Below are positions 33,932 to 42,037 of a stretch of 64,000 bases of DNA, one piece after another (position 1 is the stretch's first letter; every line of letters starts with the position of its first letter). The stretch is taken from assembly GCF_029892605.1 (NCBI RefSeq), contig NZ_JARXWF010000014.1, forward strand, positions 1-64,000, written 5' to 3'. Position numbers and translations under genes: made by a program. The stretch is from Parabacteroides sp. PM6-13 (GTDB lineage: Bacteria > Bacteroidota > Bacteroidia > Bacteroidales > Tannerellaceae). The notes under the pieces were generated by a model. That model saw nothing but the letters and a program-made list of their open reading frames with translations, did no database searches and was not told the origin of the DNA.

Positions 33932-34081
33932 GTTATTTTTGTTTTTGAAACGCAAAAATAACGAAAAGATGTAGGAAGTTTAAAAGAAATTTGTATCTTT
34001 CACACATCCTTGATTGGAAAAAGAAAAAACATGGAAAGGAAGGTTTCCTACAAGCATTGTATAACTTAAAATCACAAGATC

Positions 34082-34342
34082 ATGGGAAAAAGACTAATTC
34101 ACAGCAACGAGATTCACTTGCTTAGCGAGACAGAGATTAAGGCGGCTGCCCGCAAAATGGTAGAAGACTTGGGCTTGGCAGCCGGTTCAATGGAAGGTTT
34201 TAATATTTATAAAGTCGTCATGACTTATTTCAGAGATTTAGAGAAAAGGCACGAAATAAACAAACTGTTGAAAATAGTAGAGGATCCGGAATTTTGCGGA
34301 GAAGAAGAACAAGTAAGGGAAACAATAGAAGCTGAAGAATAA
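34082..34342 (+). CDS. Small hypothetical protein
   Basis: An 86-residue acidic, helical protein starting MGKRLIHSNEIHLLSE. The C-terminal third is very Glu-rich (CGEEEQVRETIEAEE). There is no signal peptide, membrane segment or known motif. It has its own upstream region and is closed by a good terminator at 34,362-34,396, so it is expressed as a single gene. I do not recognise the family, though small acidic proteins of this kind are common in Bacteroidales. Confidence 0.65.
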   Translation: MGKRLIHSNEIHLLSETEIKAAARKMVEDLGLAAGSMEGFNIYKVVMTYFRDLEKRHEINKLLKIVEDPEFCGEEEQVRETIEAEE

Positions 34343-34361
34343 AAACACAAAAAAAATACAG

Positions 34362-34400
34362 ATAGCCCTATGGGTCGGCAACGGCTTTAGGGCTATTTTT
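34362..34400 (+). terminator. Terminator after small hypothetical gene
   Basis: ATAGCCCTA (34,362-34,370) and TAGGGCTAT (34,388-34,396) pair perfectly and are followed by TTTT, a rho-independent terminator on the plus strand. Confidence 0.85.
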
Positions 34401-34425
34401 ATGTCTAACATGACACATTATTCTT

Positions 34426-35007
34426 ATGAAAACACTTAAAACGTCATTCGTTATTTTGATTTGTATCTGTTTAGCCGCTTGCAAAAACACAAGTAAAACA
34501 TCCGACAACACCACTGCTACCGAAATGCAAGAGGTCGTAGCCGACGAGCGAGGCTATACGGTCAGCGTAGGCGACAAAGCGCCTGATTTCGCCATTGAAT
34601 ACCTCGACGGACGTGTCGTCAACCTCTCCGACCTCAAAGGCAAACTGGTGATGATCCAGTTCACCGCCAGCTGGTGTGGCGTATGCCGCAAGGAGATGCC
34701 CTATATCGAAACGGAGATCTGGCAAAAACACAAGGATAATCCCAACTTCGCGCTTATCGGGATCGATCTGAAAGAGGATGAGGCGACGACAACGAAATTT
34801 GCTGCCGATATGAAGGTGACCTACCCCTTGACATTGGACAGAGACGGAGCGAAGTTCGCGCTTTTCACCGAACCCAAAGCAGGTGTCACCCGCAATATCA
34901 TCATCGATAAAGAGGGTAAGATTGTTCTGTTGACACGTCTTTTTGAGATGGAAGAATTCAATGCGATGGTTGCCTTTATCGACAACTACCTCGAGACGAA
35001 CTTCTAA
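34426..35007 (+). CDS. Thioredoxin-like (TlpA family) lipoprotein
   Basis: The 193-residue protein has a lipobox signal (FVILICICLAACKNTSK, Cys near 20), a linker, and a TlpA/ResA thioredoxin fold: VGDKAPDFAIEYLDGRVVNL near 44-63, VMIQFTASWCGVCRKEMPYI near 71-90 with redox motif CGVC, and the cis-Pro region AGVTRNIIIDKEGKIV near 149-164. It should be a periplasmic disulfide reductase or oxidase attached to a membrane. Note the Val-instead-of-Pro-preceding arrangement at the cis-Pro position (GVT), which is unusual. It converges with the rhodanese gene, ending 12 bp from it. Confidence 0.88.
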   Translation: MKTLKTSFVILICICLAACKNTSKTSDNTTATEMQEVVADERGYTVSVGDKAPDFAIEYLDGRVVNLSDLKGKLVMIQFTASWCGVCRKEMPYIETEIWQKHKDNPNFALIGIDLKEDEATTTKFAADMKVTYPLTLDRDGAKFALFTEPKAGVTRNIIIDKEGKIVLLTRLFEMEEFNAMVAFIDNYLETNF

Positions 35008-35019
35008 GGAACGAAGCGG

Positions 35020-35421
35020 TTAGTTTGATTCCTCTTCTTTATAAACTGGCTTCCCGGCCTCTTTCCAGGCCTTGAAGCCTCCTTTCAGTTCGTATATATG
35101 CTCGATGCCTGCCTTCTCCATGGTGGCGTAGGCTTTGCGACTTCTTTTGCCTGAGCGGCAATAGATGAAATAGGTTTTGGCGGAATCCCAGCCGCTAACG
35201 ATTTGCGCGAAGTCGTCTTGTTTTACATCGGCCAGGATGGCTCCTTCTATATAGCCTTCTTTCATTTCTTCTTCCGTGCGAACATCTACAATAACAGCGT
35301 TGGAAGTCGTAATCAACAGGGCTTCAAACGTATCGGGGGAAACTATTTCGGCAGGTTTATCCTTGCAGGCAGTGAATAGGGCACACAATATGATGGCGGT
35401 ACTTGTTATAAATCGTTTCAT
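35020..35421 (-). CDS. Rhodanese-like lipoprotein
   Basis: The 133-residue protein carries a lipobox (IILCALFTACKDKP, Cys near 19) and one rhodanese domain: AVIVDVRTEEEMKEGYIEGA near 42-61, and active-site loop YFIYCRSGKRSRKAYATM near 86-103 with the persulfide Cys in CRSGKR. It ends with GGFKAWKEAGKPV, the usual rhodanese close. It probably transfers sulfane sulfur in the periplasm. Thiol chemistry links it to the convergent TlpA-like lipoprotein gene. Confidence 0.9.
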   Translation of the reverse strand: MKRFITSTAIILCALFTACKDKPAEIVSPDTFEALLITTSNAVIVDVRTEEEMKEGYIEGAILADVKQDDFAQIVSGWDSAKTYFIYCRSGKRSRKAYATMEKAGIEHIYELKGGFKAWKEAGKPVYKEEESN

Positions 35422-35504
35422 AGGTAACTATTTTGGCGCAAAGATAGGAAAGAAAAATGACCCGTGCGAGTAATTCGTATTTCTCGCACGGATATTATCA
35501 TTTT

Positions 35505-36749
35505 TTACATCTTATCAATCTGCCCCATGAAGAAGATGGTTCCGGTGCTTATTTCCCGTATAAAATAAAGGAAAGGACGGTCGATATAGAACTCCATAAT
35601 ATCTTCCGGACGGGGAGGTCCGGGATCCATCACTTCTCCGCCAACAGCCGTAGATGCCACCGCTTCTGTCCCCTTCTCGTCGACTTCAATATGGGCTTTC
35701 TGCATGGCTTTTGTCAGGTAAACATCGTATTGGCTCAACAGGGAGAAGTCTGCCTGCTGCGAATCGAAAGCCGTTTTCATGCCTAAATCCTGTAAGATAT
35801 CATTTAATTGGAAATCATATCCGGTCTTAAAGCGCGGGAGCTTCAGCTTGACAGTACAATATCCGCCATAGTTATTCATACATTCCTGCCAGGCATCAAA
35901 GGTGAGGCCGTCGATCACCTTATCGATATCGACCCCTTCGTTCGGAAGTACAAAAAACATCTCGAAGGCTCCGTTGCCATAAGGCAGAGCAGTCAGGGCA
36001 TAGTCTTCGTTTTGCGCATAGAATCCGCCACGCGTTTTATGCATCATAGGCACTTTGGTTTCGCTGCCGTCGATGTTATAAAAAGGTTCGTCTTTTGTAT
36101 CTTTCTTCTCAAAAGGAGTGCTCCATTCGCCTTTGAAATAAAGCGCATTCACCAGGTAAATGATCGAGTTTTGCAGATCCCTCGGTTCAAACATTTTACC
36201 GATAATGCCTTTGGTCTGCTGAGAGACCCACCGGTTCATCTGATCCAGGGTTTGCGACTGGCCGAAATCCACGTTCTTGACCTCGGCTTGATAGTACGCT
36301 TTGTTTACATCAACAAAAGGCGCAAGTACGGGAAAACCGTTCTGCACCCAGATAGAATTGGCCATGGCCACCTCTACCTGCGGATCAATATCGACGGCCG
36401 CTTCCAGGATTTTCTGGTAGAAATCATTGATTTCATCCAACTGCATCCCGTCATACCCCAATACTTCCCGGATTTCATCTTTTGTTTCTCCATCGGCTCC
36501 GTTCAACAGCATCGAAAAGGCAACCGTTACGCTTAGTGGAGAAATGAAGGTGTTTTGCTTAGCCTGCTTTTGTTCGGCTACTTTCCGGAACAGATTGAAG
36601 GCAAAATCATTGTTGTTTGCCACTAAAACCTCCTCTGATTTACTCAAAGGAATGTCCACCCGCTTTTTCCTTTCAGGCGTCGGCGTGTCATCTCCACAAG
36701 AGACAAGGCATACTAATGCCACCATCCAAATCGCAATCTTTTTCATCAT
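35505..36749 (-). CDS. Serpin, surface lipoprotein protease inhibitor
   Basis: The 414-residue protein has a lipobox (WMVALVCLVSCGDDTP, Cys near 19) and a full serpin fold, for example NTFISPLSVTVAFSMLLNGA near 65-84 and IDRPFLYFIREISTGTIFFM near the C-terminus. The reactive loop hinge EKGTEAVASTAVGG has the small residues needed for strand insertion, so it should be inhibitory. Counting 17 residues from the P17 Glu places Met at P1 and Asp at P1'. It probably traps host or bacterial serine proteases at the cell surface. Terminal two Met codons (36,749 and 36,746) are both possible starts. Confidence 0.93.
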   Translation of the reverse strand: MMKKIAIWMVALVCLVSCGDDTPTPERKKRVDIPLSKSEEVLVANNNDFAFNLFRKVAEQKQAKQNTFISPLSVTVAFSMLLNGADGETKDEIREVLGYDGMQLDEINDFYQKILEAAVDIDPQVEVAMANSIWVQNGFPVLAPFVDVNKAYYQAEVKNVDFGQSQTLDQMNRWVSQQTKGIIGKMFEPRDLQNSIIYLVNALYFKGEWSTPFEKKDTKDEPFYNIDGSETKVPMMHKTRGGFYAQNEDYALTALPYGNGAFEMFFVLPNEGVDIDKVIDGLTFDAWQECMNNYGGYCTVKLKLPRFKTGYDFQLNDILQDLGMKTAFDSQQADFSLLSQYDVYLTKAMQKAHIEVDEKGTEAVASTAVGGEVMDPGPPRPEDIMEFYIDRPFLYFIREISTGTIFFMGQIDKM

Positions 36750-36779
36750 GTTTGTATATTAAGTGAATATTTAAAAGAG

Positions 36780-37967
36780 TCAATACGAAAAGCGTACGCC
36801 TACTTGGAGATTAAAGGTCAACGGATTGAGCGTCCGGAACGTCTCGACGAAGCGGTTGCCCGTGTCGAAATAATAGAAAACACCCGGCTCGGCGTAGATA
36901 GAAAACGGTTTATAGACGGACAGTTGCAGTCCGATAGCCGCCTGAAGCGAGAACTGCCAGCGGTTGATATCCCACGAGGCGATTCGTCCGTCGGTCTCTT
37001 TCTTGAGGTAGGTGGCATATTCAACCATGCCTCCGCCGGAGAGATAGCTCGAGAACGGCCCTCGCTCATAGAAGGTCCAGTTGGCTTTCAGGGGAATTCC
37101 GAGGTAGTGTACGTACTGATGTCCTACTGTCATCTCCGACTCCCTTCCTTTTACGATATCCGCATATAATATAGTATAGGAGAGTCCGGTTTCTACAGAG
37201 ATACGTTTCGTCAAATAACGGCGCACCGACAGGCCAACAGAGACGGGTAGCTTATGCTGATAGTAGGCATCCCCCGGCGAATCCTGGTTGCCCCCTCCGG
37301 CAGCAGCTTTGGTTCCCGGTTCGTCTTCGCCGTCTTGGCCATAACCGGGTCCCGGATCTGTCACATAGCTTTCAGCCACTCCACCCAATTCTTCCTTGAG
37401 ACCGCTTCCGCCTGTCACACCAATAGCCCAGCGAGGCTGCCGCGGTTGTTCGATCGTTCTGTACTGCCGGTACGGATCGGGCTGTCGTTTATTATAGCGG
37501 TTGGCCGGGCCAACCGGAGAGGCTTCTTTCTTGGGTTTGTCGATATTATCTTCTTCTGGTTCGCTATTATTAGTCTCCTCTTCGGACTCTTCCGATTCGA
37601 CCTCTTCTATTTGTTTAATCGTATTTTCTTCTTCTATCGTAGTTGAATCTATTTTCTTCTCTTCTCCCAAAAGAGGTGTGATGATCGGAGAAGGCGTTAT
37701 CACCTCTTTGGCCGGCTCGATGCGTTCCTCTTGCTGCGGCTCGTTCACAAGGACAGGTTGCTCCTTTTCGGGTAAAAGATAAAAAACGGAAAGGACAAGG
37801 CACAACAAAGCGATGGCTGCCGCGGCGTACCAGGCGAATGACAGGCGACGCTTCGGAGTCGGAAACAGCTCCTTCTCCAATTGTTGCCAGCTATCGTTGC
37901 GCAGCGGAAGACGGAATTCGTCTTGCCGTTGGCGATACACCTGTACTATGTCGTTCGTATGATCCAC
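36780..37967 (-). CDS. Single-pass protein with C-terminal beta-barrel-like domain
   Basis: With a GTG start at 37,967 (5 bp after the sigma factor stop) the product has 395 residues. There is a cytoplasmic segment of about 41 residues (NDIVQVYRQRQDEFRLPL), one membrane helix near 42-65 (FAWYAAAAIALLCLVLSVFY), and a long Glu/Pro-rich linker to about 170. A C-terminal 220-residue domain follows with alternating strands (VSVGLSVRRYLTKRISVETG, FSIYAEPGVFYYFDTG, ending LQVGVRFSY) typical of outer-membrane beta-barrels. The position after an ECF sigma factor suggests an anti-sigma or signal protein spanning the envelope. The upstream frame to 38,096 overlaps the sigma gene and is rejected. Confidence 0.75.
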   Translation of the reverse strand: MDHTNDIVQVYRQRQDEFRLPLRNDSWQQLEKELFPTPKRRLSFAWYAAAAIALLCLVLSVFYLLPEKEQPVLVNEPQQEERIEPAKEVITPSPIITPLLGEEKKIDSTTIEEENTIKQIEEVESEESEEETNNSEPEEDNIDKPKKEASPVGPANRYNKRQPDPYRQYRTIEQPRQPRWAIGVTGGSGLKEELGGVAESYVTDPGPGYGQDGEDEPGTKAAAGGGNQDSPGDAYYQHKLPVSVGLSVRRYLTKRISVETGLSYTILYADIVKGRESEMTVGHQYVHYLGIPLKANWTFYERGPFSSYLSGGGMVEYATYLKKETDGRIASWDINRWQFSLQAAIGLQLSVYKPFSIYAEPGVFYYFDTGNRFVETFRTLNPLTFNLQVGVRFSY

Positions 37968-37972
37968 CTGTA

Positions 37973-38518
37973 TTATTCGTTTCTTTTTAATTCTTCTCGT
38001 ATGCGCATGGCCAGCAATTTGCGGGCACGATTCAGTTGTGAGGCCGATGATTTCTCCGCGATATTCAGCTTTTGGGCAATCTCTTTGTGCGACCATTCCT
38101 CGAACACATAGAGGTTGAACACCGTGCGGTAGCCGGCCGGCAGTTCTGCGACAAACCGCATCAGGACATCCATCGAAAGCTGATTGGCATCGGGTTCGTC
38201 CACTTCCGGTAATTCACCTACCTCATCGATCGACACGCCCGAACGCAATAAATCTTTCTTTCGCAAATACTCCAGAGCCTGGTTGGTGAACAATTTGTTC
38301 AGCCAGGCGCGAAGACTCCCTTCGCCTCTGTCGCTGAAAGAAGAGATAGAAGAAAAGACCTTGATAAAACCGTCGTGCAAAAGATCGTGAGCCGTGTCGA
38401 GATCGCCCGTATATCGGTAGCAGATCCGCAGCATCTGTTCCGCATAAGACTCATAAAGTCTCTTGCAGGCCAGGTTTTCTCCTTTTTTGCATCGGTGTAT
38501 CAGCTCTGTTTCACTCAT
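37973..38518 (-). CDS. ECF-type RNA polymerase sigma factor
   Basis: The 181-residue sigma factor shows region 2 (LYESYAEQMLRICYRYTGDL near 22-41, then AHDLLHDGFIKVFSSI near 43-58) and region 4 (LPAGYRTVFNLYVFEEWSHKEIAQKLNIAEKSSASQLNRA near 125-164, helix-turn-helix). There is no extra domain. The start is ATG 38,518 (MSETELIHRCKKG); the longer frame begins with TTG. It lies 5 bp before a membrane/beta-barrel protein that is probably its regulator. It is separated from rpsA by a terminator. Confidence 0.92.
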   Translation of the reverse strand: MSETELIHRCKKGENLACKRLYESYAEQMLRICYRYTGDLDTAHDLLHDGFIKVFSSISSFSDRGEGSLRAWLNKLFTNQALEYLRKKDLLRSGVSIDEVGELPEVDEPDANQLSMDVLMRFVAELPAGYRTVFNLYVFEEWSHKEIAQKLNIAEKSSASQLNRARKLLAMRIREELKRNE

Positions 38519-38595
38519 CACTTCCGTAAGCGCTTTGTTCTTTAAATGCAACGATACGCAAAATACTGCGTGGGTAGATCATTTTTTTTCTAAAA

Positions 38596-38627
38596 AAAGA
38601 GGCCTCCCCGATTGGGAAGGCCTCTTT
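38596..38627 (-). terminator. Terminator of rpsA
   Basis: AAAGAGGCCT at 38,596-38,605 pairs with AGGCCTCTTT at 38,618-38,627. On the minus strand the stem is followed by a T-run, 20 bp after the rpsA stop. Confidence 0.85.
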
Positions 38628-38645
38628 CTATGTGTATAAGAAGAT

Positions 38646-40436
38646 TTACTTGCCTCCTGAAAGTTTTTCTTTCAGGGCAGCCAGTTCTTCGATGTCACCT
38701 AAGGTTGTTTTTTCAACCGGACCGGTCACCATCGCTGGTTCTTCTTTTGCTTTCTTGGTAGAAGCTTTCTTTTCGCCTGTTGTTTCTTTCTTGGCAGCTT
38801 TTTGTTCATCTTCGTGGATGCGGCTGTGAGAAAGGATGATGCGTTTGGCTTCTTTGTTGAATTCGATTACTTTGAATTCCATCTTTTCATCTACAACAGC
38901 CTGTGAGCCGTCTTCTTTCACCAGGTGCTTCGGAGTGGCAAAGCCTTCTACGCCGTAAGGCAAGGAGACAACAGCGCCTTTATCCAATGCTTCGATGATG
39001 GTTCCTTCGTGGATTGAACCAACGGTGAAGATTGTTTCAAACACATCCCATGGGTTTTCTTCCAATTGTTTGTGTCCTAAGCTCAGGCGACGGTTTTCTT
39101 TGTCGATTTCCAGTACCTGTACTTCGATCTCAGCACCAATCTGAGTGAATTCAGACGGATGTTTGATTTTCTTCGTCCAAGAAAGGTCAGAAATATGGAT
39201 CAGGCCGTCAACGCCCTCTTCGATTTCAACGAATACACCGAAGTTCGTGAAGTTACGCACTTTGGCAGTGTGTTTAGAAGCAACCGGGAAACGGTTTTCG
39301 ATATCTTCCCATGGGTCAGCTTTCAGCTGTTTGATACCCAGAGACATCTTGCGTTCGTCGCGATCCAATGTCAATACAACTGCTTCGATTTCGTCGCCTA
39401 CTTTCATGAAGTCCTGTGCAGAGCGCAGGTGTTGTGTCCATGACATTTCAGATACGTGGATCAAACCTTCTACGCCGGCAGCGATTTCGATGAATGCACC
39501 GTAGTCGGCCATCACAACTACTTTACCCTTCACCACGTCACCTACCTTAAGCTCTTCGCTCAAAGCATCCCATGGGTGCGGAGTAAGTTGTTTCAGACCC
39601 AATGCGATACGTTTCTTCTCGTCGTCGAAGTCGAGGATAACCACATTGATTTTCTGATCCAGCTGAACGATTTCTTCCGGATGAGATACGCGTCCCCAAG
39701 AAAGGTCGGTGATGTGGATCAAGCCGTCTACGCCACCCAGGTCGATGAATACACCGTATGAAGTGATGTTTTTGACTGTTCCTTCCAGTACCTGTCCTTT
39801 TTCCAGTTTCGAGATGATATCTTTCTTCTGTTGTTCGAGTTCTGCTTCGATAAGTGCTTTGTGAGAAACAACCACGTTCTTGAATTCCTGGTTGATCTTT
39901 ACGATCTTGAATTCCATAGTCTTTCCTACAAATACGTCGTAGTCGCGGATCGGTTTTACGTCGATCTGTGATCCCGGCAAGAAAGCTTCGATGCCGAATA
40001 CGTCTACGATCATACCGCCCTTCGTACGGCATTTGATGAAACCTTTGATGATTTCGTCTTTTTCCAACGCTTCGTTAACACGTTCCCAAGAGCGTGAAGC
40101 GCGTGCTTTTTTGTGTGAAAGGATAAGCTGTCCTTTTTTGTCTTCCTGGCTTTCGATGTACACTTCTACTTCGTCGCCGATTTTCAGTTCCGGATTATAA
40201 CGGAATTCTGACATAGGTACTACGCCGTCCGATTTGAATCCAATGTTTACAACTACTTCACGTTTGTTCATAGCTGTAACTTTACCCATCACAACGTCTT
40301 TGTCGTTAATTTTGTTGAGGGTTTCGTCATACGTTTTTACAAGATCGTCCTTGCTTACTTCACCGTAAGATTCGCCTTGTTCGTAGGCATCCCAGTTGAA
40401 ATCTTCAACCGGCTGAATGTTCTTTAAATTTTCCAT
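38646..40436 (-). CDS. rpsA: 30S ribosomal protein S1
   Basis: The 596-residue protein holds six S1 OB-fold repeats. Repeats 3-5 are easiest to see by their GVDGLIHITDLSW, GVEGLIHVSEMSW and GVDGLIHISDLSW lines (near 235, 320 and 406); each is followed by (V/I)xVLxxDxExxRxxLGxKQL. The N-terminal two repeats bind the ribosome; the C-terminal ones bind mRNA. In Bacteroidales, where Shine-Dalgarno use is weak, S1 helps initiation on AU-rich leaders. The C-terminus is Lys/Glu/Ala-rich. A promoter lies 75-104 bp upstream. Confidence 0.97.
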   Translation of the reverse strand: MENLKNIQPVEDFNWDAYEQGESYGEVSKDDLVKTYDETLNKINDKDVVMGKVTAMNKREVVVNIGFKSDGVVPMSEFRYNPELKIGDEVEVYIESQEDKKGQLILSHKKARASRSWERVNEALEKDEIIKGFIKCRTKGGMIVDVFGIEAFLPGSQIDVKPIRDYDVFVGKTMEFKIVKINQEFKNVVVSHKALIEAELEQQKKDIISKLEKGQVLEGTVKNITSYGVFIDLGGVDGLIHITDLSWGRVSHPEEIVQLDQKINVVILDFDDEKKRIALGLKQLTPHPWDALSEELKVGDVVKGKVVVMADYGAFIEIAAGVEGLIHVSEMSWTQHLRSAQDFMKVGDEIEAVVLTLDRDERKMSLGIKQLKADPWEDIENRFPVASKHTAKVRNFTNFGVFVEIEEGVDGLIHISDLSWTKKIKHPSEFTQIGAEIEVQVLEIDKENRRLSLGHKQLEENPWDVFETIFTVGSIHEGTIIEALDKGAVVSLPYGVEGFATPKHLVKEDGSQAVVDEKMEFKVIEFNKEAKRIILSHSRIHEDEQKAAKKETTGEKKASTKKAKEEPAMVTGPVEKTTLGDIEELAALKEKLSGGK

Positions 40437-40510
40437 TCTCTAAATTGTTAATACTAAGTTACTTTCACTAAAAGTTAGACATTATGTTGTCATCTCTCGA
40501 AAATTGCTCG

Positions 40511-40540
40511 CAAAGGTAATGTTTTTTTCTGATTTACAAA
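40511..40540 (-). promoter_or_regulatory. rpsA promoter
   Basis: On the minus strand TTTG (40,540-40,537) and TACCTTTG (40,518-40,511) are 18 bp apart, a textbook Bacteroidales promoter. The leader to the rpsA ATG at 40,436 is about 65 bp. Confidence 0.75.
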
Positions 40541-40576
40541 TGTTTTTGGGGTGTGGAAATTGTCTTGAACCGGGAT

Positions 40577-40711
40577 TTATCAAATTGTAAGCAAAAATGC
40601 CATTTCACTTTGCAATATGATACGTTAAAAAGTGTTACTCGCGGGACTAATTTTAAATACCCCTACGTTTTTGGAAAAATACTCCCGCGATTTTGACAAA
40701 ATGTCAATCGG
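40577..40711 (+). repeat. Dispersed repeat, copy A
   Basis: About 135 bp that recur in the same orientation at 63,630-63,764, with roughly 85 percent identity by eye. The core 40,612-40,676 (from CAATATGATACGTTAAAAAG to TTTTTGGAAA) differs at only three positions. It lies between the rpsA promoter and the Acg-like gene and contains TTGACA-AAA-TGTCAA near its end (40,693-40,707). No open frame is convincing. Confidence 0.75.
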
Positions 40712-40856
40712 CTGTTTTTACAAACTACGACAACAACTGTTTGATCGTAAAAAAACAACTGATTGACAGGAGATTTCCTGGCGTACATAGCTTTCTTAAG
40801 GAATAATATAAGTATTATTGCGAAAAAGAAAACCGCTTCAAGTACCAGATTCACAC

Positions 40857-41984
40857 ATGGAAGAAACAGATAAAACAACGATCAGTAGGGAGATTCTCCT
40901 GGAGATTGTTCGGTATGGGATTATGGCTCCGTCGGGCGATAACGTACAGCCTTGGGAATTCGCGATCGAAAAGGAAGGCATCACACTCTATATCAACCGA
41001 GAAGCTGACGATTCTTTCTTTAACACACAACAGGTAGCCTCGCTGATTGCCTGCGGCGCAGCCATACAGAATATGGTCTATATGGCCGAGGTAAAAGGAT
41101 TCGAAGCGAAGGTAGCCCTATTCCCGCAAGGCGAAGGGAAGAAAGAGGTAGCCCATATACAGCTAACCCCGGCCGACCGGTCGCAGAACGAATCGATCGA
41201 AAAGGCCATGCGGGAAAGATGCACCAACCGTCGGATGTATGCCACCCGCCCAATTCCCCGGGAGACCTGGCAGTCCATGGCCACCACCACCGAGAAAGAG
41301 CCCGACACTCTCCTATTATATAATAAAGAAAAGGCATGGCGACGCCCGTTGGCTCATGCCGTTTACCTGGCAGATATGGTGCGCGTAGGGCGACAGGACC
41401 TGCATGAATACCTGATGAAGATCCTGCATTTCAAACCGATCCCCAAGGGGATTCGGGAAGAGGATCTACCGGATGAGTTCCGCACAGGCATGCCCCTGAA
41501 GAACCTACAGGCCGGACTGATGGGAGATATCTATATGCGGTCGATGCGCAAATGGTCGGTCATGCGTGTAGCTCGTTATTTTGGCGCCGGCCTGGCGATG
41601 CCCCTCTTTGGTGCGATGAGCGTATATCTGAGTGGCGGGATCGGCATGATTTGCGTCAAATCGTTTACGGAAACAAATATCGTGCGCGCCGGCTCTGCTA
41701 TCGAGCGCGTATGGTGCGAACTAACCCGGGAAGGATACGCCCTGCAACCCATGGCGGCCTTGCCCCTCCTTACCCTGCGGACCTATCTGGAAGGTACGTC
41801 GGCCTTTACCCCGTCACACATAAAGAAACTGGAGAAAGCAAAAAAAATAGCCACCCGCTCCCTGTCTATCCCCGACGGGTTTATTCCGGTCTTCATGTTC
41901 CGCGCCGGACAATCCGCCCCCATCACCCAACGTACCTACCGAAAGAAAACAGAGCAATTGTTAGTGTCGTCGGGAGAAATATAA
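40857..41984 (+). CDS. Acg family FMN-binding oxidoreductase
   Basis: The 375-residue protein has nitroreductase-like features at both ends: ILLEIVRYGIMAPSGDNVQP near 14-33 (FMN binding) and AGSAIERVWCELTREGYALQPM near 282-303. It is longer than simple nitroreductases and matches the Acg group, in which the lid seems to shield the flavin; Acg proteins may store or sequester FMN rather than reduce nitro groups. The start is ATG 40,857, since the longer frame opens only with TTG. The same domain is fused to ThiF in other bacteria, and a ThiF-like gene lies at 49,784. Confidence 0.82.
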   Translation: MEETDKTTISREILLEIVRYGIMAPSGDNVQPWEFAIEKEGITLYINREADDSFFNTQQVASLIACGAAIQNMVYMAEVKGFEAKVALFPQGEGKKEVAHIQLTPADRSQNESIEKAMRERCTNRRMYATRPIPRETWQSMATTTEKEPDTLLLYNKEKAWRRPLAHAVYLADMVRVGRQDLHEYLMKILHFKPIPKGIREEDLPDEFRTGMPLKNLQAGLMGDIYMRSMRKWSVMRVARYFGAGLAMPLFGAMSVYLSGGIGMICVKSFTETNIVRAGSAIERVWCELTREGYALQPMAALPLLTLRTYLEGTSAFTPSHIKKLEKAKKIATRSLSIPDGFIPVFMFRAGQSAPITQRTYRKKTEQLLVSSGEI

Positions 41985-42023
41985 ATAGTTGCCCTAAGCG
42001 CATCTATTTCCCGAGGGAATATG

Positions 42024-42031
42024 TATATTTG
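42024..42031 (+). promoter_or_regulatory. -7 box directly before the ATG
   Basis: TATATTTG at 42,024-42,031 is only 6 bp from the ATG at 42,038. Transcription would start at or next to the start codon, predicting a leaderless message. Confidence 0.5.
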
Positions 42032-42037
42032 TACATT

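Noticed and set aside
37968-38096. N-terminal extension of the beta-barrel partner
   Set aside because: It overlaps the sigma factor gene; GTG at 37,967 directly follows the sigma stop and gives a sensible protein.
40663-40878. 71-residue minus-strand frame
   Set aside because: It overlaps the dispersed repeat and the start of the Acg gene, has low complexity and no family look.
41552-42037. N-terminal extension of the MBL-fold protein
   Set aside because: It overlaps the end of the Acg gene in another frame, and a -7 box lies directly before the internal ATG 42,038.
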